Assembly (NCBI GenBank): GCA_002311975.1
Contig: DCAL01000051.1
Span: 8,699-45,027 of the forward strand
DNA length: 36,329 nucleotides
Reading direction: 5' to 3'
From: Fidelibacterota bacterium UBA1134
GTDB taxonomy: Bacteria; Fidelibacterota; Marinisomatia; Marinisomatales; S15-B10
The translations under genes and the position numbers were made by a program. The notes under the pieces were generated by a model, which ran no database searches, had not been told where the DNA came from, and saw only the letters and a list, made by a program, of their open reading frames with translations. Within the stretch, counting starts at the first letter, position 1. Every line of letters begins with the position of its first letter. Shown here in pieces: positions 8,649 to 16,439 of this stretch.

Positions 8649-9206
8649 GTGGTCTTTTATCTGCCCCACGGCCAGAGCTTTTACGGCGACGCTTTCACCG
8701 GCTTCTTAACTGATGAACAGGCTATCGCTGACCATACCATCGCCAGAAATGGTAGACACATTTCCATCACGCCGCGGGCGCTCAACCTTGGAGCCTTTCA
8801 CCCCAAACACTTTATTGCGTTAGCTGAAAAGCTTGAGGTGGGAGAGTTGTGGCTGATAGATAGGGTGAAGGCGGAGGAACCCGTTGTTCAAATTACAGAC
8901 CATCGGAACCTTTCAGGTGAAAACACCCTTGCTGGGCGGACGCCCATTAGTGACCGCCCAAGGTTTCCCGATGTGAGCAGTATCTATTTGAAGAAAGACT
9001 TAGGGCTGCCTCGGCAGGTGGTGAGCACGGTGGGTCACGAAAGATTCTCTGAGGCGCAGGGAGAGAATGTTTCGGAGGTGGCGGCGCAGGTGGGATTGTG
9101 TGCTTCCTATGCGGAAATGATGGTGGTGGGGGTCGGGTGGAACAGTAATCTTGATGTGAATGGCATGCGCCTAAATAGCGCCTTGTTTGCGGAGCGTTCT
9201 CTATAA
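8649..9206 (+). CDS. Short divergent purine-nucleoside-phosphorylase-like protein
   Basis: A protein of about 185 residues. The middle matches the purine nucleoside phosphorylase signature: ITDHRNLSGENTLAGR followed by RFPDVSSIY corresponds to the family's DHINL-x-G-x-NPL-x-G and RFP-x-M-S-x-x-Y. NGRHIS may correspond to the GR-x-H-x-YEG loop, and VGVGWNSNL to the late TN-containing strand. Typical members are about 270 residues. Here the N-terminal GSGLG phosphate loop, the TNAAGG strand and the FETPAEIR segment are missing or unrecognisable. The fold is probably kept but catalysis as a phosphorylase is doubtful. I chose GTG 8649, just after the yggS stop, with GAGAGG 8632-8637 upstream. A TTG at 8628 is the alternative and would overlap yggS. 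Confidence 0.7.
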   Translation: MVFYLPHGQSFYGDAFTGFLTDEQAIADHTIARNGRHISITPRALNLGAFHPKHFIALAEKLEVGELWLIDRVKAEEPVVQITDHRNLSGENTLAGRTPISDRPRFPDVSSIYLKKDLGLPRQVVSTVGHERFSEAQGENVSEVAAQVGLCASYAEMMVVGVGWNSNLDVNGMRLNSALFAERSL

Positions 9207-9250
9207 GAACCAACCAGAACAGGCGGGACTTCTTCCAAGTTTGCTTATAC

Positions 9251-9282
9251 AAAAAACCCCCGCCCGACACGGGGGCTTTTCT
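9251..9282. terminator. Two-way rho-independent terminator
   Basis: CCCCCG (9257-9262) pairs with CGGGGG (9270-9275) around a 7-base loop. The stem is preceded by six A residues and followed by CTTTTC. Read on either strand it gives a GC stem followed by a T-run, so it can end both the + strand gyrase-linked genes and the - strand hsp20 gene. Confidence 0.8.
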
Positions 9283-9307
9283 TCTGGAACTTCTGTAGAG
9301 ACTGCGG

Positions 9308-9772
9308 CTAGCTGATCTCTACCTCAAGCTCTTTTACTTCCACCGGTTTTGACCGGGGAACGGAGAGGGTCAGTACGCCATTCTTGTAGCTGGCTTTGAC
9401 CTTCTTTTCGTTCACCTCGTCAGGCAGGCGGAAGGAGCGGGCGAAGCGACCATAGCGGGATTCGCGGTAAGTATAGTCGTTACCGTCCTTTTCATCCTCC
9501 GCCTTCTTTTCGCCGGCGATGGTGAGGACGCCATCCCTCACAGTCACGCTGAAGTCTGACTTCTCCAGACCGGCAGCCTCGACGCGCACCACATATTCTT
9601 TGTCCGTCTCCATCACGTCGAAGGCGGGAAGCCAGTTCGCGCCATGAGATGATTCGCCATCGAATCCCAGTGGAAACAAGGGACCCAAGAGGCGGTCAAA
9701 ATCACTGAACAGTGAGCGCGACCTGAAAGGGGCCATACCAGTCATTCTGGGTGTCCATTTTACGAGTGTCAT
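9308..9772 (-). CDS. hsp20: Hsp20-family small heat-shock protein
   Basis: A protein of 154 residues with an alpha-crystallin domain at about residues 45-150. It shows WLPAFDVMETDKEYVV, VEAAGLEKSDFSVTV, GVLTIAGEKK, the loop ESRYGRFARSFRLP and KNGVLTLSVP, all typical of class A bacterial Hsp20. Small Hsps are ATP-independent holdases that form oligomers with denaturing proteins. The start is the ATG at 9772, which gives MTLVKWTPRM with AAGGAG at 9781-9786 upstream. A longer reading up to 9889 would add 39 residues with no family character. The C-terminal I-x-I/V anchor is replaced by a VEIS ending. No clear CIRCE or sigma-32 element was seen upstream. Confidence 0.94.
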   Translation of the reverse strand: MTLVKWTPRMTGMAPFRSRSLFSDFDRLLGPLFPLGFDGESSHGANWLPAFDVMETDKEYVVRVEAAGLEKSDFSVTVRDGVLTIAGEKKAEDEKDGNDYTYRESRYGRFARSFRLPDEVNEKKVKASYKNGVLTLSVPRSKPVEVKELEVEIS

Positions 9773-9882
9773 TGTTCTATCTCCTTTTTCTTGGTTGTCC
9801 GAGTAAGTTTTAGCCAAACAGACATTCACCTTCTTTAAGGCAAGGAGTGTGCCAAAACAGAGAGCGTGACAGATGTGCAGAT

Positions 9883-10236
9883 CAGCCAACCTTATCGACA
9901 GGGAATATCTGTAAGATTGGCACAGACCAGTCCCGGTATCCGTTGAACCCCATGCTCGGCCTCTACGCTACAGTTACACGACAGATACTCACCGGCGAAC
10001 CGGAAGGAGGGAGGTTTCCGGAAGAACGAATCACAACCGAGGAAGCCTTCCGAGCCGATACCCTCAACTCCGCCTACGGGTCTTTTGAGGAGGAGATTAA
10101 GGGACCCATCACTGTGGGGAAGCGGGTGGACATGGTGGTGCTATCAGAGAATTTCTTGAAGGTTGAGCCGAGCTAAATTAAGGACGTTGAGCCAGTGATG
10201 ACGAGTTTTGACGGCAAAATTATTTACAAAAAGTGA
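9883..10236 (+). pseudogene. C-terminal remnant of a metal-dependent amidohydrolase (amidohydrolase_3 type)
   Basis: Only the last 110-120 residues of an amidohydrolase_3/YtcJ-type enzyme (usually 500-600 residues) are present. Visible pieces are IGTDQSRYPLNPMLGLY (the GTD with a metal-binding aspartate), VTRQILTGEPEGGRFPEERI, TTEEAFRADTLNSAYGSFEE and GPITVGKRVDMVVLSENFL. An in-frame TAA at 10174-10176 interrupts the tail. The same frame then continues with family-like sequence (IKDVEPVMTSFDGKIIYKK) to TGA 10234-10236. There is no start or N-terminal barrel upstream; instead the hsp20 promoter region lies there. The remains are therefore a truncated, non-functional gene. Confidence 0.8.
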
Positions 10237-10273
10237 AGGGGAGCAAGCCGGTACTCAGGAACGGGACCAGACG

Positions 10274-12466
10274 TTAGACACCGAACAGCCGCGTAAACTT
10301 GATGGCGACATAGCCGGTGGACTGCTTAGGATTTCCCAAGTCACGTTCTTCAGAATAGACCACAAAGAGATCGCTCAGTGGCGCGTGGATAAAATTGAGC
10401 CGCGCGTTTGTTATCAAGCTGTTTTCGGCAGCGTTGTATTGTATATAGAGTGTATTGAGCAGAGTGGTGGACAGGTTGTATTTCAGCTTGAGTGAATAGG
10501 TGTCGGCAGAGAAGTTGCTATCGCTAAAGTCAATCTCGTTACGCTGAGCACCCAGTTGAGCTGATAAACGGTAGTTGGCCCGGAGGAGGACCTTCAGCAT
10601 TAAGGTGCGTCTGTTGCCGCCGTAGAAACCGCCGCCGGAAATAGCCAGATCGGCGGAGATGGGAAGACTTCTGTTCGATGTAAAATAGGATGAAAAGGAG
10701 TTAAATCTGTAGACGCCCGTTTCTACGGCTGTGTTGTAGAGTGAAAAGTCGCTTAAGACCCCCTCGTAGTTGTTGGTGATTTTGTTTATGAGGCGCGAGC
10801 CGTCAGCAAAAAGGAGATCGAGACCGACGGAGGCAGACCGTGTTTCGGTCACAGAAACAAGCGTTTCTATCTGGTTGATCTCCGCATAAGGGTTTAGCTC
10901 CAGCAAGCGGCGATTTCGAAAGCGTTTGTGGATACCGACCGTGCTGTACACCTCGCTCACACCTCTGCGTCTTATGAAGCCAGCTTCCGGGTTGAAGGAT
11001 TCGTCCACCTGTTTGTAGGTGAAGGAAGCGTCCCAGAAGTGATCGCGCCAGCCCACGGCAACTCTCGAAGCGCTGTTTATTCCTCTTGTGTCAGGATCCT
11101 TGGTGGCGGCGTAATACGAGTAAATCAGGAGATTACGGAACAGTTGAAAGTTGGCATCGACACCGTAGCCCCTGTTGAAGTTTGTGCCGGAAGATCTCTT
11201 GTTCACAACCATCAACCCCACATTTGAGTTTTTCAGGATGTTGCGGCGCAAACGCAGTACGCCAAAGTTTGCGGCATCCACTGAAGGAGCAGCAGCTGTC
11301 TGCATGTCTAAGACGCCCAGCTCATAATTGCCTAACTTGCCGCTCAATCGACCGCCGCCAATAATGGGAATCGTAGCGCCACCCGCCAAGCCAATGCGCC
11401 GCGAATGAAAGAGAAAGAAATCCCGGCCGTAACGGTTGGGCGCCATACGGTAGTTAAACTTTCTAATATCACCGAAAGTGAAGATGCCGGCGTTCTCAAG
11501 GAAGAAATCCCGCTTTTCTGGGAAGAAGAGTGGAAACCTGGTCAAGTTGATTCTCTCTTCGTCGGCCTCCACCTGAGAAAAATCAGTGTTGTATGAAACG
11601 TCCAATGTTAAGCTTGGAGTGACGCCATATTTGACGTCGATGCCGATATCGGCTTCCCTGCGAGAAGGTTCTTTGAGCTGTGCACTGGCCAGAGCAAAAG
11701 GTTTGATGTTCAAATTGCGGGAAGAGCGAAGATTGCTTAATCCGCTTAAGGTTCCGGCCTTGTTAATCCTGAGAAGAAGTTCGTGTGTCTCCACCGGCGC
11801 CCAGTAAGCATCCTCATTCTTGCGCCGGATCCTGCGTAGAAAGTTGATTCCCCACGGCTGTTCGCGGGAATTGTGATCAAAGCGCAGCGTATTGAAAGGT
11901 ATGGCGAGCTCCAGCACCCACCCTTTGGAAAATACGCGCGTCTTCGGATAAACAATGCCTTCCCAGGCCCGGTTCACATCGGCCCCGTCATTGCTGATCT
12001 GCATATCGAGGACAGCACCCTGAGAATTAAAGAGAAAAAGGAAAGCATCCTTCCTGTCGTTAAAAGTGTCCAGAATGAAAGCAAAGCTGTCGTTGCTCCG
12101 AGAATCAAAATCCTGCTCAAGACTTTCTACAATAATTCTGTCCGGGTGTGAATCATAGCAGACGGCGGAGATATAAAGGTGTTTGTCATCATAGATCACC
12201 CGGGCTACGGTCCGTTCGCTGATGGGCGATCCGGGGTTAGGCTTATTCTGGTAGAAATCTGTGATAGAATCAGCTAAAGACCAGCTCTGTTCGGTGAGAA
12301 AACCGTCAATAATAATTTCCTCAGTACCGTTGACCCTGGTGGCGCTCATAGTTGGCCGGGGGAAAGTGGCTAAATCGATGACGCCTCCTAATTCGCCCCG
12401 CAGCAGGGCGAAACAGAACACAGCGAAAGCGACCGCCATTTTCTTGGCGCTATGGTTGGGTTTCAT
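10274..12466 (-). CDS. DUF5916 outer-membrane protein with CBM9-like N-terminal domain
   Basis: A protein of about 730 residues. After a signal peptide (MKPNHSAKKMAVAFAVFCFALL) comes a CBM9-like beta-sandwich with IIIDGFLTEQSWSLAD, ARVIYDDKHLYISAVCYD and FAFILDTFNDRKDAF. A long DUF5916 region follows, with the family-typical VEADEERINLTRFPLFFPEKRDFFLEN and alternating beta-strands suggesting a C-terminal barrel. DUF5916 proteins are common in marine and FCB-group bacteria and are thought to act at the cell surface, but the reaction is unknown. I prefer ATG 12466 because it starts the signal peptide; a GTG at 12535 adds 23 residues and has no better ribosome site. The gene is divergent from the sortilin-like gene, with promoters in the 132-base gap. 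Confidence 0.88.
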   Translation of the reverse strand: MKPNHSAKKMAVAFAVFCFALLRGELGGVIDLATFPRPTMSATRVNGTEEIIIDGFLTEQSWSLADSITDFYQNKPNPGSPISERTVARVIYDDKHLYISAVCYDSHPDRIIVESLEQDFDSRSNDSFAFILDTFNDRKDAFLFLFNSQGAVLDMQISNDGADVNRAWEGIVYPKTRVFSKGWVLELAIPFNTLRFDHNSREQPWGINFLRRIRRKNEDAYWAPVETHELLLRINKAGTLSGLSNLRSSRNLNIKPFALASAQLKEPSRREADIGIDVKYGVTPSLTLDVSYNTDFSQVEADEERINLTRFPLFFPEKRDFFLENAGIFTFGDIRKFNYRMAPNRYGRDFFLFHSRRIGLAGGATIPIIGGGRLSGKLGNYELGVLDMQTAAAPSVDAANFGVLRLRRNILKNSNVGLMVVNKRSSGTNFNRGYGVDANFQLFRNLLIYSYYAATKDPDTRGINSASRVAVGWRDHFWDASFTYKQVDESFNPEAGFIRRRGVSEVYSTVGIHKRFRNRRLLELNPYAEINQIETLVSVTETRSASVGLDLLFADGSRLINKITNNYEGVLSDFSLYNTAVETGVYRFNSFSSYFTSNRSLPISADLAISGGGFYGGNRRTLMLKVLLRANYRLSAQLGAQRNEIDFSDSNFSADTYSLKLKYNLSTTLLNTLYIQYNAAENSLITNARLNFIHAPLSDLFVVYSEERDLGNPKQSTGYVAIKFTRLFGV

Positions 12467-12598
12467 AAACTGGCTATGTAGAACACGTTTTAGCGGCGGG
12501 CAGTTTAGTGCCTGTTTTAGGACTTTGCCTATCACTATATTTGTGGAGGATTTTACCGCCCACCTAAGAGCGAAAACTTTAAGAGCAGGGAGAACAAA

Positions 12599-15500
12599 AT
12601 GAACATCAACAAATGTATAATAAAAACGTGTACCGCAAGCTTTCTGGCCGCAGTTTTTTTAATAACAACCGTAGTGGCGGAAGATGCGCAGAAGAGCAAG
12701 CACTACCTGGATAAAGTTTCACTTTCCGGCCTGAAGTTTCGTTCCATCGGCCCCGCGGTCACGTCCGGGCGCATTTCTGCCTTTGCCGTGAACCCCGCCA
12801 ATCGGGCACAATATTTTGTTGCCTCAGCCTCCGGTGGCGTCTGGAAAACAGACAATAATGGCACCACCTATGAGCCCGTCTTTGATGGGGAGGGCTCCTA
12901 CTCTATCGGCTGCGTTACCATCGATCCAAACAATCCCCACGTGGTGTGGATTGGGACGGGAGAGAACAATAATCAGCGCAGCGTTGCCTATGGTGACGGT
13001 GTCTATAAATCGATGGATGGCGGTGAATCGTGGCAGAATATGGGGCTGAAAGAGTCTGAGCACATCGGCAAAATCATCGTAGACCCAAGGGACTCGGACG
13101 TAATTTATGTGGCCGCGATCGGCCCCTTGTGGAGTGAAGGGGGCGACCGTGGTGTATATAAGACGATTGACGGAGGCGCCAGCTGGGAAAGGGTGATGGA
13201 AGCGGATGAACATACGGGCGCGACCGATCTTGTTATGGACCCTAGAGACCCGGATGTTCTCTATGCGGCGGCTCACCAGCGGCGACGACATGTCTTTACG
13301 CTCGTTGGCGGTGGACCAGGATCTGCCATCTACAAATCGAGAGACGGTGGTGAAACCTGGGAGAAGCTTGACAAGGGATTGCCGTCAACCGTAATGGGTC
13401 GGATCGGTCTAGTTCTCTCGCCCGCAGATGCTGATGTTGTCTATGCCATCATTGAGGCGTCTGAAGGGGAGGAAGGGTTTTATCGTTCCTTGAACCGCGG
13501 GGCGTCGTGGAAGAAAATGAGTGATTATGTAACCAGCGGGAACTACTATCAAGAGATCGTGGCGGACCCAAAAGATGTGGATCGCGTCTACTCCATGAAC
13601 ACGTGGATGCACGTGACCGAAGATGGTGGTAAGACGTGGAACCGGGCGGGAGAGAAGAACAAGCATGTAGACAATCACGCCCTCTGGATCGACCCTGAAG
13701 ATACCGATTTTCTATTAGCGGGATGTGATGGCGGTATTTACGAAAGTTTTGACGGCAGCAAGACGTGGAATTTCAAAAGCAATCTTCCTGTGACACAGTT
13801 TTACAAAGTTTCAGTGGATGACGACAGGCCGTTTTATAATGTCTACGGCGGCACGCAGGACAACTATAGTCTCGGCGGACCGTCCAGAACCACCAGTTCA
13901 GCCGGGATCGTCAATGCTGACTGGTTCGTGACGCTTGGCGGCGATGGATTTGAAACACAGGTCGATCCTGATAATTCCGACATTGTCTATTCGCAGTGGC
14001 AGTACGGCAATCTCACCAGGTACGACAAAGCCAGCGGCGAGAAGCATGATATCAAGCCCCGGGCAAGAGAAGGGGAGGACGCCTATCGTTGGAACTGGGA
14101 CGCGCCGCTGCAGGTGGGTCAGCACTTTTCCGGGAGACTCTACTTCGCGGCCAACAAATTGTTTCGTAGTGATGACAGGGGAAACTCGTGGGACGTCATC
14201 AGCGACGATCTCACAAAGCAGATTGACCGCAACAAGCTTAAGGTGATGGGACGGACGTGGGGCGTGGACGCCATCGAAAAGAACCGAGCCACATCCAAAT
14301 ACGGCACCATTGTCGCTTTTCACGAGTCGCCTGTTGATGGCGACCTTCTATATGTAGGAACGGATGACGGCTTGATCCAGGTGACCGAAAACAGCGGCGG
14401 GAAGTGGAAAAAGACATCGCGCTTCAGCGGTGTACCGGAGAACACCTATGTCAATATGGTGCTGGCCTCACAGCATGAAAGATCGGTAGTGTACGCTGCG
14501 TTCAACAATCACAAGCGGGGCGACTTTAAACCATACATTCTCAAGAGTACAAATAACGGCAGGACGTGGAAATCTATTGCAGCCAACCTGCCGCAGCGAG
14601 GATCTGTCTACAGCATTGCCGAAGATCATGTGGACCCAGCTCTTCTTTTTGTTGGTACCGAGTTCGGCGTCTTCTTCACGGTGGATGGAGGAAAATATTG
14701 GAAACAGCTAAAAACGGGCGTACCCACCATAGCGGTGCGCGATCTGGCCATTCAGAAGCGGGAGAACGATCTTGTTCTCGGCACGTTCGGGCGAGGATTT
14801 TACATTCTGGATGACTATTCGCCCCTCAGAAATCTGAATGAGGAAAATCTTGCACAGGACGCAGCCATTTTTCCCGTTAAGGACGCTCTTATGTTCGTTG
14901 AAAGCAGTCGTATCGGGGGGAGTGGTAAAGGTTTTCAGGGGGATAACTATTTTCTGACGCCGAACCCTCCTGTGGCGGCGGTCTTCACCTACTATCTAAA
15001 AGAGAAAATAGAGATGCAAACTGAGAAGCGACGCCAAAAAGAAAAGGAGCTGCGTGATGCGGGAAAGGATGTTTCCTATCCAACGCTGGAAGAGTACAGA
15101 ACCGAGAAACAGGAAGAGAAGCCCAAACTGGTCTTCACCGTCCGGGACTCTCGAGGAAACATTATTCGCAGGCTTACGAACTCTCCATCGACAGGCATAA
15201 ACCGCATCACATGGGATTTCCTGTATGTGGCTCAGGGGCCCATAAGCGAAGAAGAGAGCAAATCAGGAGATGTTGAAGGCGGTGTACCGACAGCGCCCGG
15301 TGAATATACCGTCACCATGGAAAAGCGTGTTGAAGGCGAGATTATCGAACTGGCGGGACCGGTTTCATTTCAGACGGTTTCCTTCGGCGGCGTTACCCTT
15401 CCTACTGAGGACAGAGAAGAATTAGCGGCTTTCCAGCGACGGGTGGAAGCGTTGCAGGCAGCGGTCCGCTCGGCGAATCGCGAGATGGAGGACCTTAAAG

Positions 15501-15883
15501 ACCGGCTGAAGCATATGAAAGCAGCCGCATCTGCTGTAGCCCAAGAGAACGAAACCCTGCTACAGAAGATTAAAGATGCCGAGGAGAAGCTCCATCTCCT
15601 TGATCGCGAAGTGAGGGGAGATCGTCTGGCAAATGAGCTGGACATGGCCGCGCCACTATCCGTAACAGGCAGGATCAACCGCATCGTCTACGGCATGATG
15701 AACTCCACATCAGCACCGACGCAGACGCAGCGGGACGGCTACCAGATGGCGAAGAGTGAATTTGAGCCTGTTCTGGCGCAGTTAGAAACAATCGCATCAC
15801 GCGACATAAAAGCGATTGAGAGAAAACTGGACGCCCTCGATGCTCCGTACACACCCGGCAGGCTGCCCAAACTGAAGAATTAG
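12599..15883 (+). CDS. Sortilin/VPS10-type beta-propeller exported protein (glycosyl-hydrolase-like BNR repeats)
   Basis: A protein of 1094 residues with a signal peptide (first 28 residues, ending VVAEDAQ). It carries a large two-part beta-propeller with about ten BNR/Asp-box turns of the form S-x-D-x-G-x-x-W, for example KSMDGGESW, KTIDGGASW, KSRDGGETW, VTEDGGKTW, RSDDRGNSW and KSTNNGRTW. A FlgD-like Ig fold follows at about 850-910 (GEYTVTME). Residues of about 935-1010 form a clear coiled coil, and a helical tail ends the protein. Homologues are labelled VPS10/sortilin or WD40/YVTN glycosyl hydrolases and are abundant in FCB bacteria; activity is unproven. AGGGAGA lies 6-12 bases before ATG 12599. 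It is divergently paired with the DUF5916 gene. Confidence 0.88.
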   Translation: MNINKCIIKTCTASFLAAVFLITTVVAEDAQKSKHYLDKVSLSGLKFRSIGPAVTSGRISAFAVNPANRAQYFVASASGGVWKTDNNGTTYEPVFDGEGSYSIGCVTIDPNNPHVVWIGTGENNNQRSVAYGDGVYKSMDGGESWQNMGLKESEHIGKIIVDPRDSDVIYVAAIGPLWSEGGDRGVYKTIDGGASWERVMEADEHTGATDLVMDPRDPDVLYAAAHQRRRHVFTLVGGGPGSAIYKSRDGGETWEKLDKGLPSTVMGRIGLVLSPADADVVYAIIEASEGEEGFYRSLNRGASWKKMSDYVTSGNYYQEIVADPKDVDRVYSMNTWMHVTEDGGKTWNRAGEKNKHVDNHALWIDPEDTDFLLAGCDGGIYESFDGSKTWNFKSNLPVTQFYKVSVDDDRPFYNVYGGTQDNYSLGGPSRTTSSAGIVNADWFVTLGGDGFETQVDPDNSDIVYSQWQYGNLTRYDKASGEKHDIKPRAREGEDAYRWNWDAPLQVGQHFSGRLYFAANKLFRSDDRGNSWDVISDDLTKQIDRNKLKVMGRTWGVDAIEKNRATSKYGTIVAFHESPVDGDLLYVGTDDGLIQVTENSGGKWKKTSRFSGVPENTYVNMVLASQHERSVVYAAFNNHKRGDFKPYILKSTNNGRTWKSIAANLPQRGSVYSIAEDHVDPALLFVGTEFGVFFTVDGGKYWKQLKTGVPTIAVRDLAIQKRENDLVLGTFGRGFYILDDYSPLRNLNEENLAQDAAIFPVKDALMFVESSRIGGSGKGFQGDNYFLTPNPPVAAVFTYYLKEKIEMQTEKRRQKEKELRDAGKDVSYPTLEEYRTEKQEEKPKLVFTVRDSRGNIIRRLTNSPSTGINRITWDFLYVAQGPISEEESKSGDVEGGVPTAPGEYTVTMEKRVEGEIIELAGPVSFQTVSFGGVTLPTEDREELAAFQRRVEALQAAVRSANREMEDLKDRLKHMKAAASAVAQENETLLQKIKDAEEKLHLLDREVRGDRLANELDMAAPLSVTGRINRIVYGMMNSTSAPTQTQRDGYQMAKSEFEPVLAQLETIASRDIKAIERKLDALDAPYTPGRLPKLKN

Positions 15884-15909
15884 ACAAAAAAAGATCACCT
15901 CCTCTTTTG

Positions 15910-15932
15910 TCCTCTCCCCATAAGGGAGAGGA
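15910..15932 (+). terminator. Perfect hairpin after the sortilin-like gene
   Basis: TCCTCTCCC (15910-15918) pairs exactly with GGGAGAGGA (15924-15932) around CATAA. No T-run follows, so it is either a weak or factor-assisted terminator, an RNA-stabilising 3' structure, or a copy of a dispersed palindromic repeat. Confidence 0.4.
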
Positions 15933-16066
15933 GCCCTTAGTTGCAGAACTGCAGCAGTCTTGCACTGGATCGGCGAAAAGCATCATGGCTTCGACTGCCT
16001 AGACCCCCTCTCCCTTTTAGATAACAGAAGAGTTAGGAGATTCAGGCCAATCTTTGTGCTACATAC

Positions 16067-16158
16067 CACCCCGTCTGTCCCTCGTGGACTCGCGGGAAGG
16101 GCAGGCAAGGAGCGCCCTCTTTGAGAGGGGTGTCCGAAACGAAGTTGAGGACGGGGTG
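16067..16158. repeat. Palindromic 92-base intergenic element with short terminal inverted repeats
   Basis: The ends are exact inverted copies of 9 bases: CACCCCGTC at 16067-16075 and GACGGGGTG at 16150-16158. Near the centre is a tight hairpin, CCCTCT (16115-16120) with AGAGGG (16124-16129). The layout resembles a REP/MITE-like dispersed element. Only one copy is visible in this window, so mobility is not shown. Confidence 0.45.
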
Positions 16159-16309
16159 TGTTTGGCCAGACCCGAGGGGATCAAGTTGAGTGGCAGTAGA
16201 AGGATCTTCGGCCTCTGCATATTATCCACGGAACAGTACCCATGCAACTCTGCGAAGAACCGACAGTTATCTTGGACAGATATGAGCACAAAAGTTCTCA
16301 AGAAAAATC

Positions 16310-16337
16310 TTGACACAAGTTAAAATTAAGTTGTAAT
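16310..16337 (+). promoter_or_regulatory. Candidate sigma-70-type promoter for the SusC/SusD genes
   Basis: TTGACA (16310-16315) is an exact -35 consensus. It is followed after 16 bases by TGTAAT (16332-16337) as a -10. The position, about 100 bases before the SusC start codon, leaves a leader of roughly 95 bases. Confidence 0.5.
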
Positions 16338-16361
16338 CTAGGCGGGTCTTAAGGGATACGT

Positions 16362-16404
16362 GGGGGTTATATGTACGAAAACAGCTTAAATCCGAGGAAC
16401 CCCC
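16362..16404 (+). promoter_or_regulatory. Possible leader stem-loop upstream of the SusC gene
   Basis: GGGGGTT (16362-16368) can pair with AACCCCC (16398-16404) over a 29-base loop, in the leader between the promoter and the AGGAG ribosome site at 16426-16430. No known riboswitch class is recognised. The pairing is short and could be chance. Confidence 0.25.
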
Positions 16405-16439
16405 TAAAAGTTATAAACAGAAAAAAGGAGAGCAATTAG

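Larger units (their letters stand above)
15884..16309. other. Non-coding gap between the sortilin-like gene and the SusC promoter
   Basis: No convincing gene lies here; short open frames have no family character. The gap holds a perfect 9-base hairpin (15910-15932), a palindromic repeat-like element (16067-16158) and then the SusC promoter and leader. The hairpin follows the sortilin-like stop by 27 bases. Confidence 0.6.

Noticed and set aside
9773..9889. N-terminal extension of the Hsp20 frame
   Set aside because: The strong ribosome site and the family start both point to ATG 9772; the extra residues look non-coding.
13200..13235. A T-G-A-T tetrapeptide in the sortilin-like protein resembling an ApbE flavinylation site
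   Set aside because: It lies in a beta-propeller strand without the surrounding FMN-binding domain that ApbE targets have.
16054..16323. An 89-residue open frame before SusC
   Set aside because: It covers the palindromic repeat and the -35 region of the SusC promoter; composition follows the repeat, not coding use.
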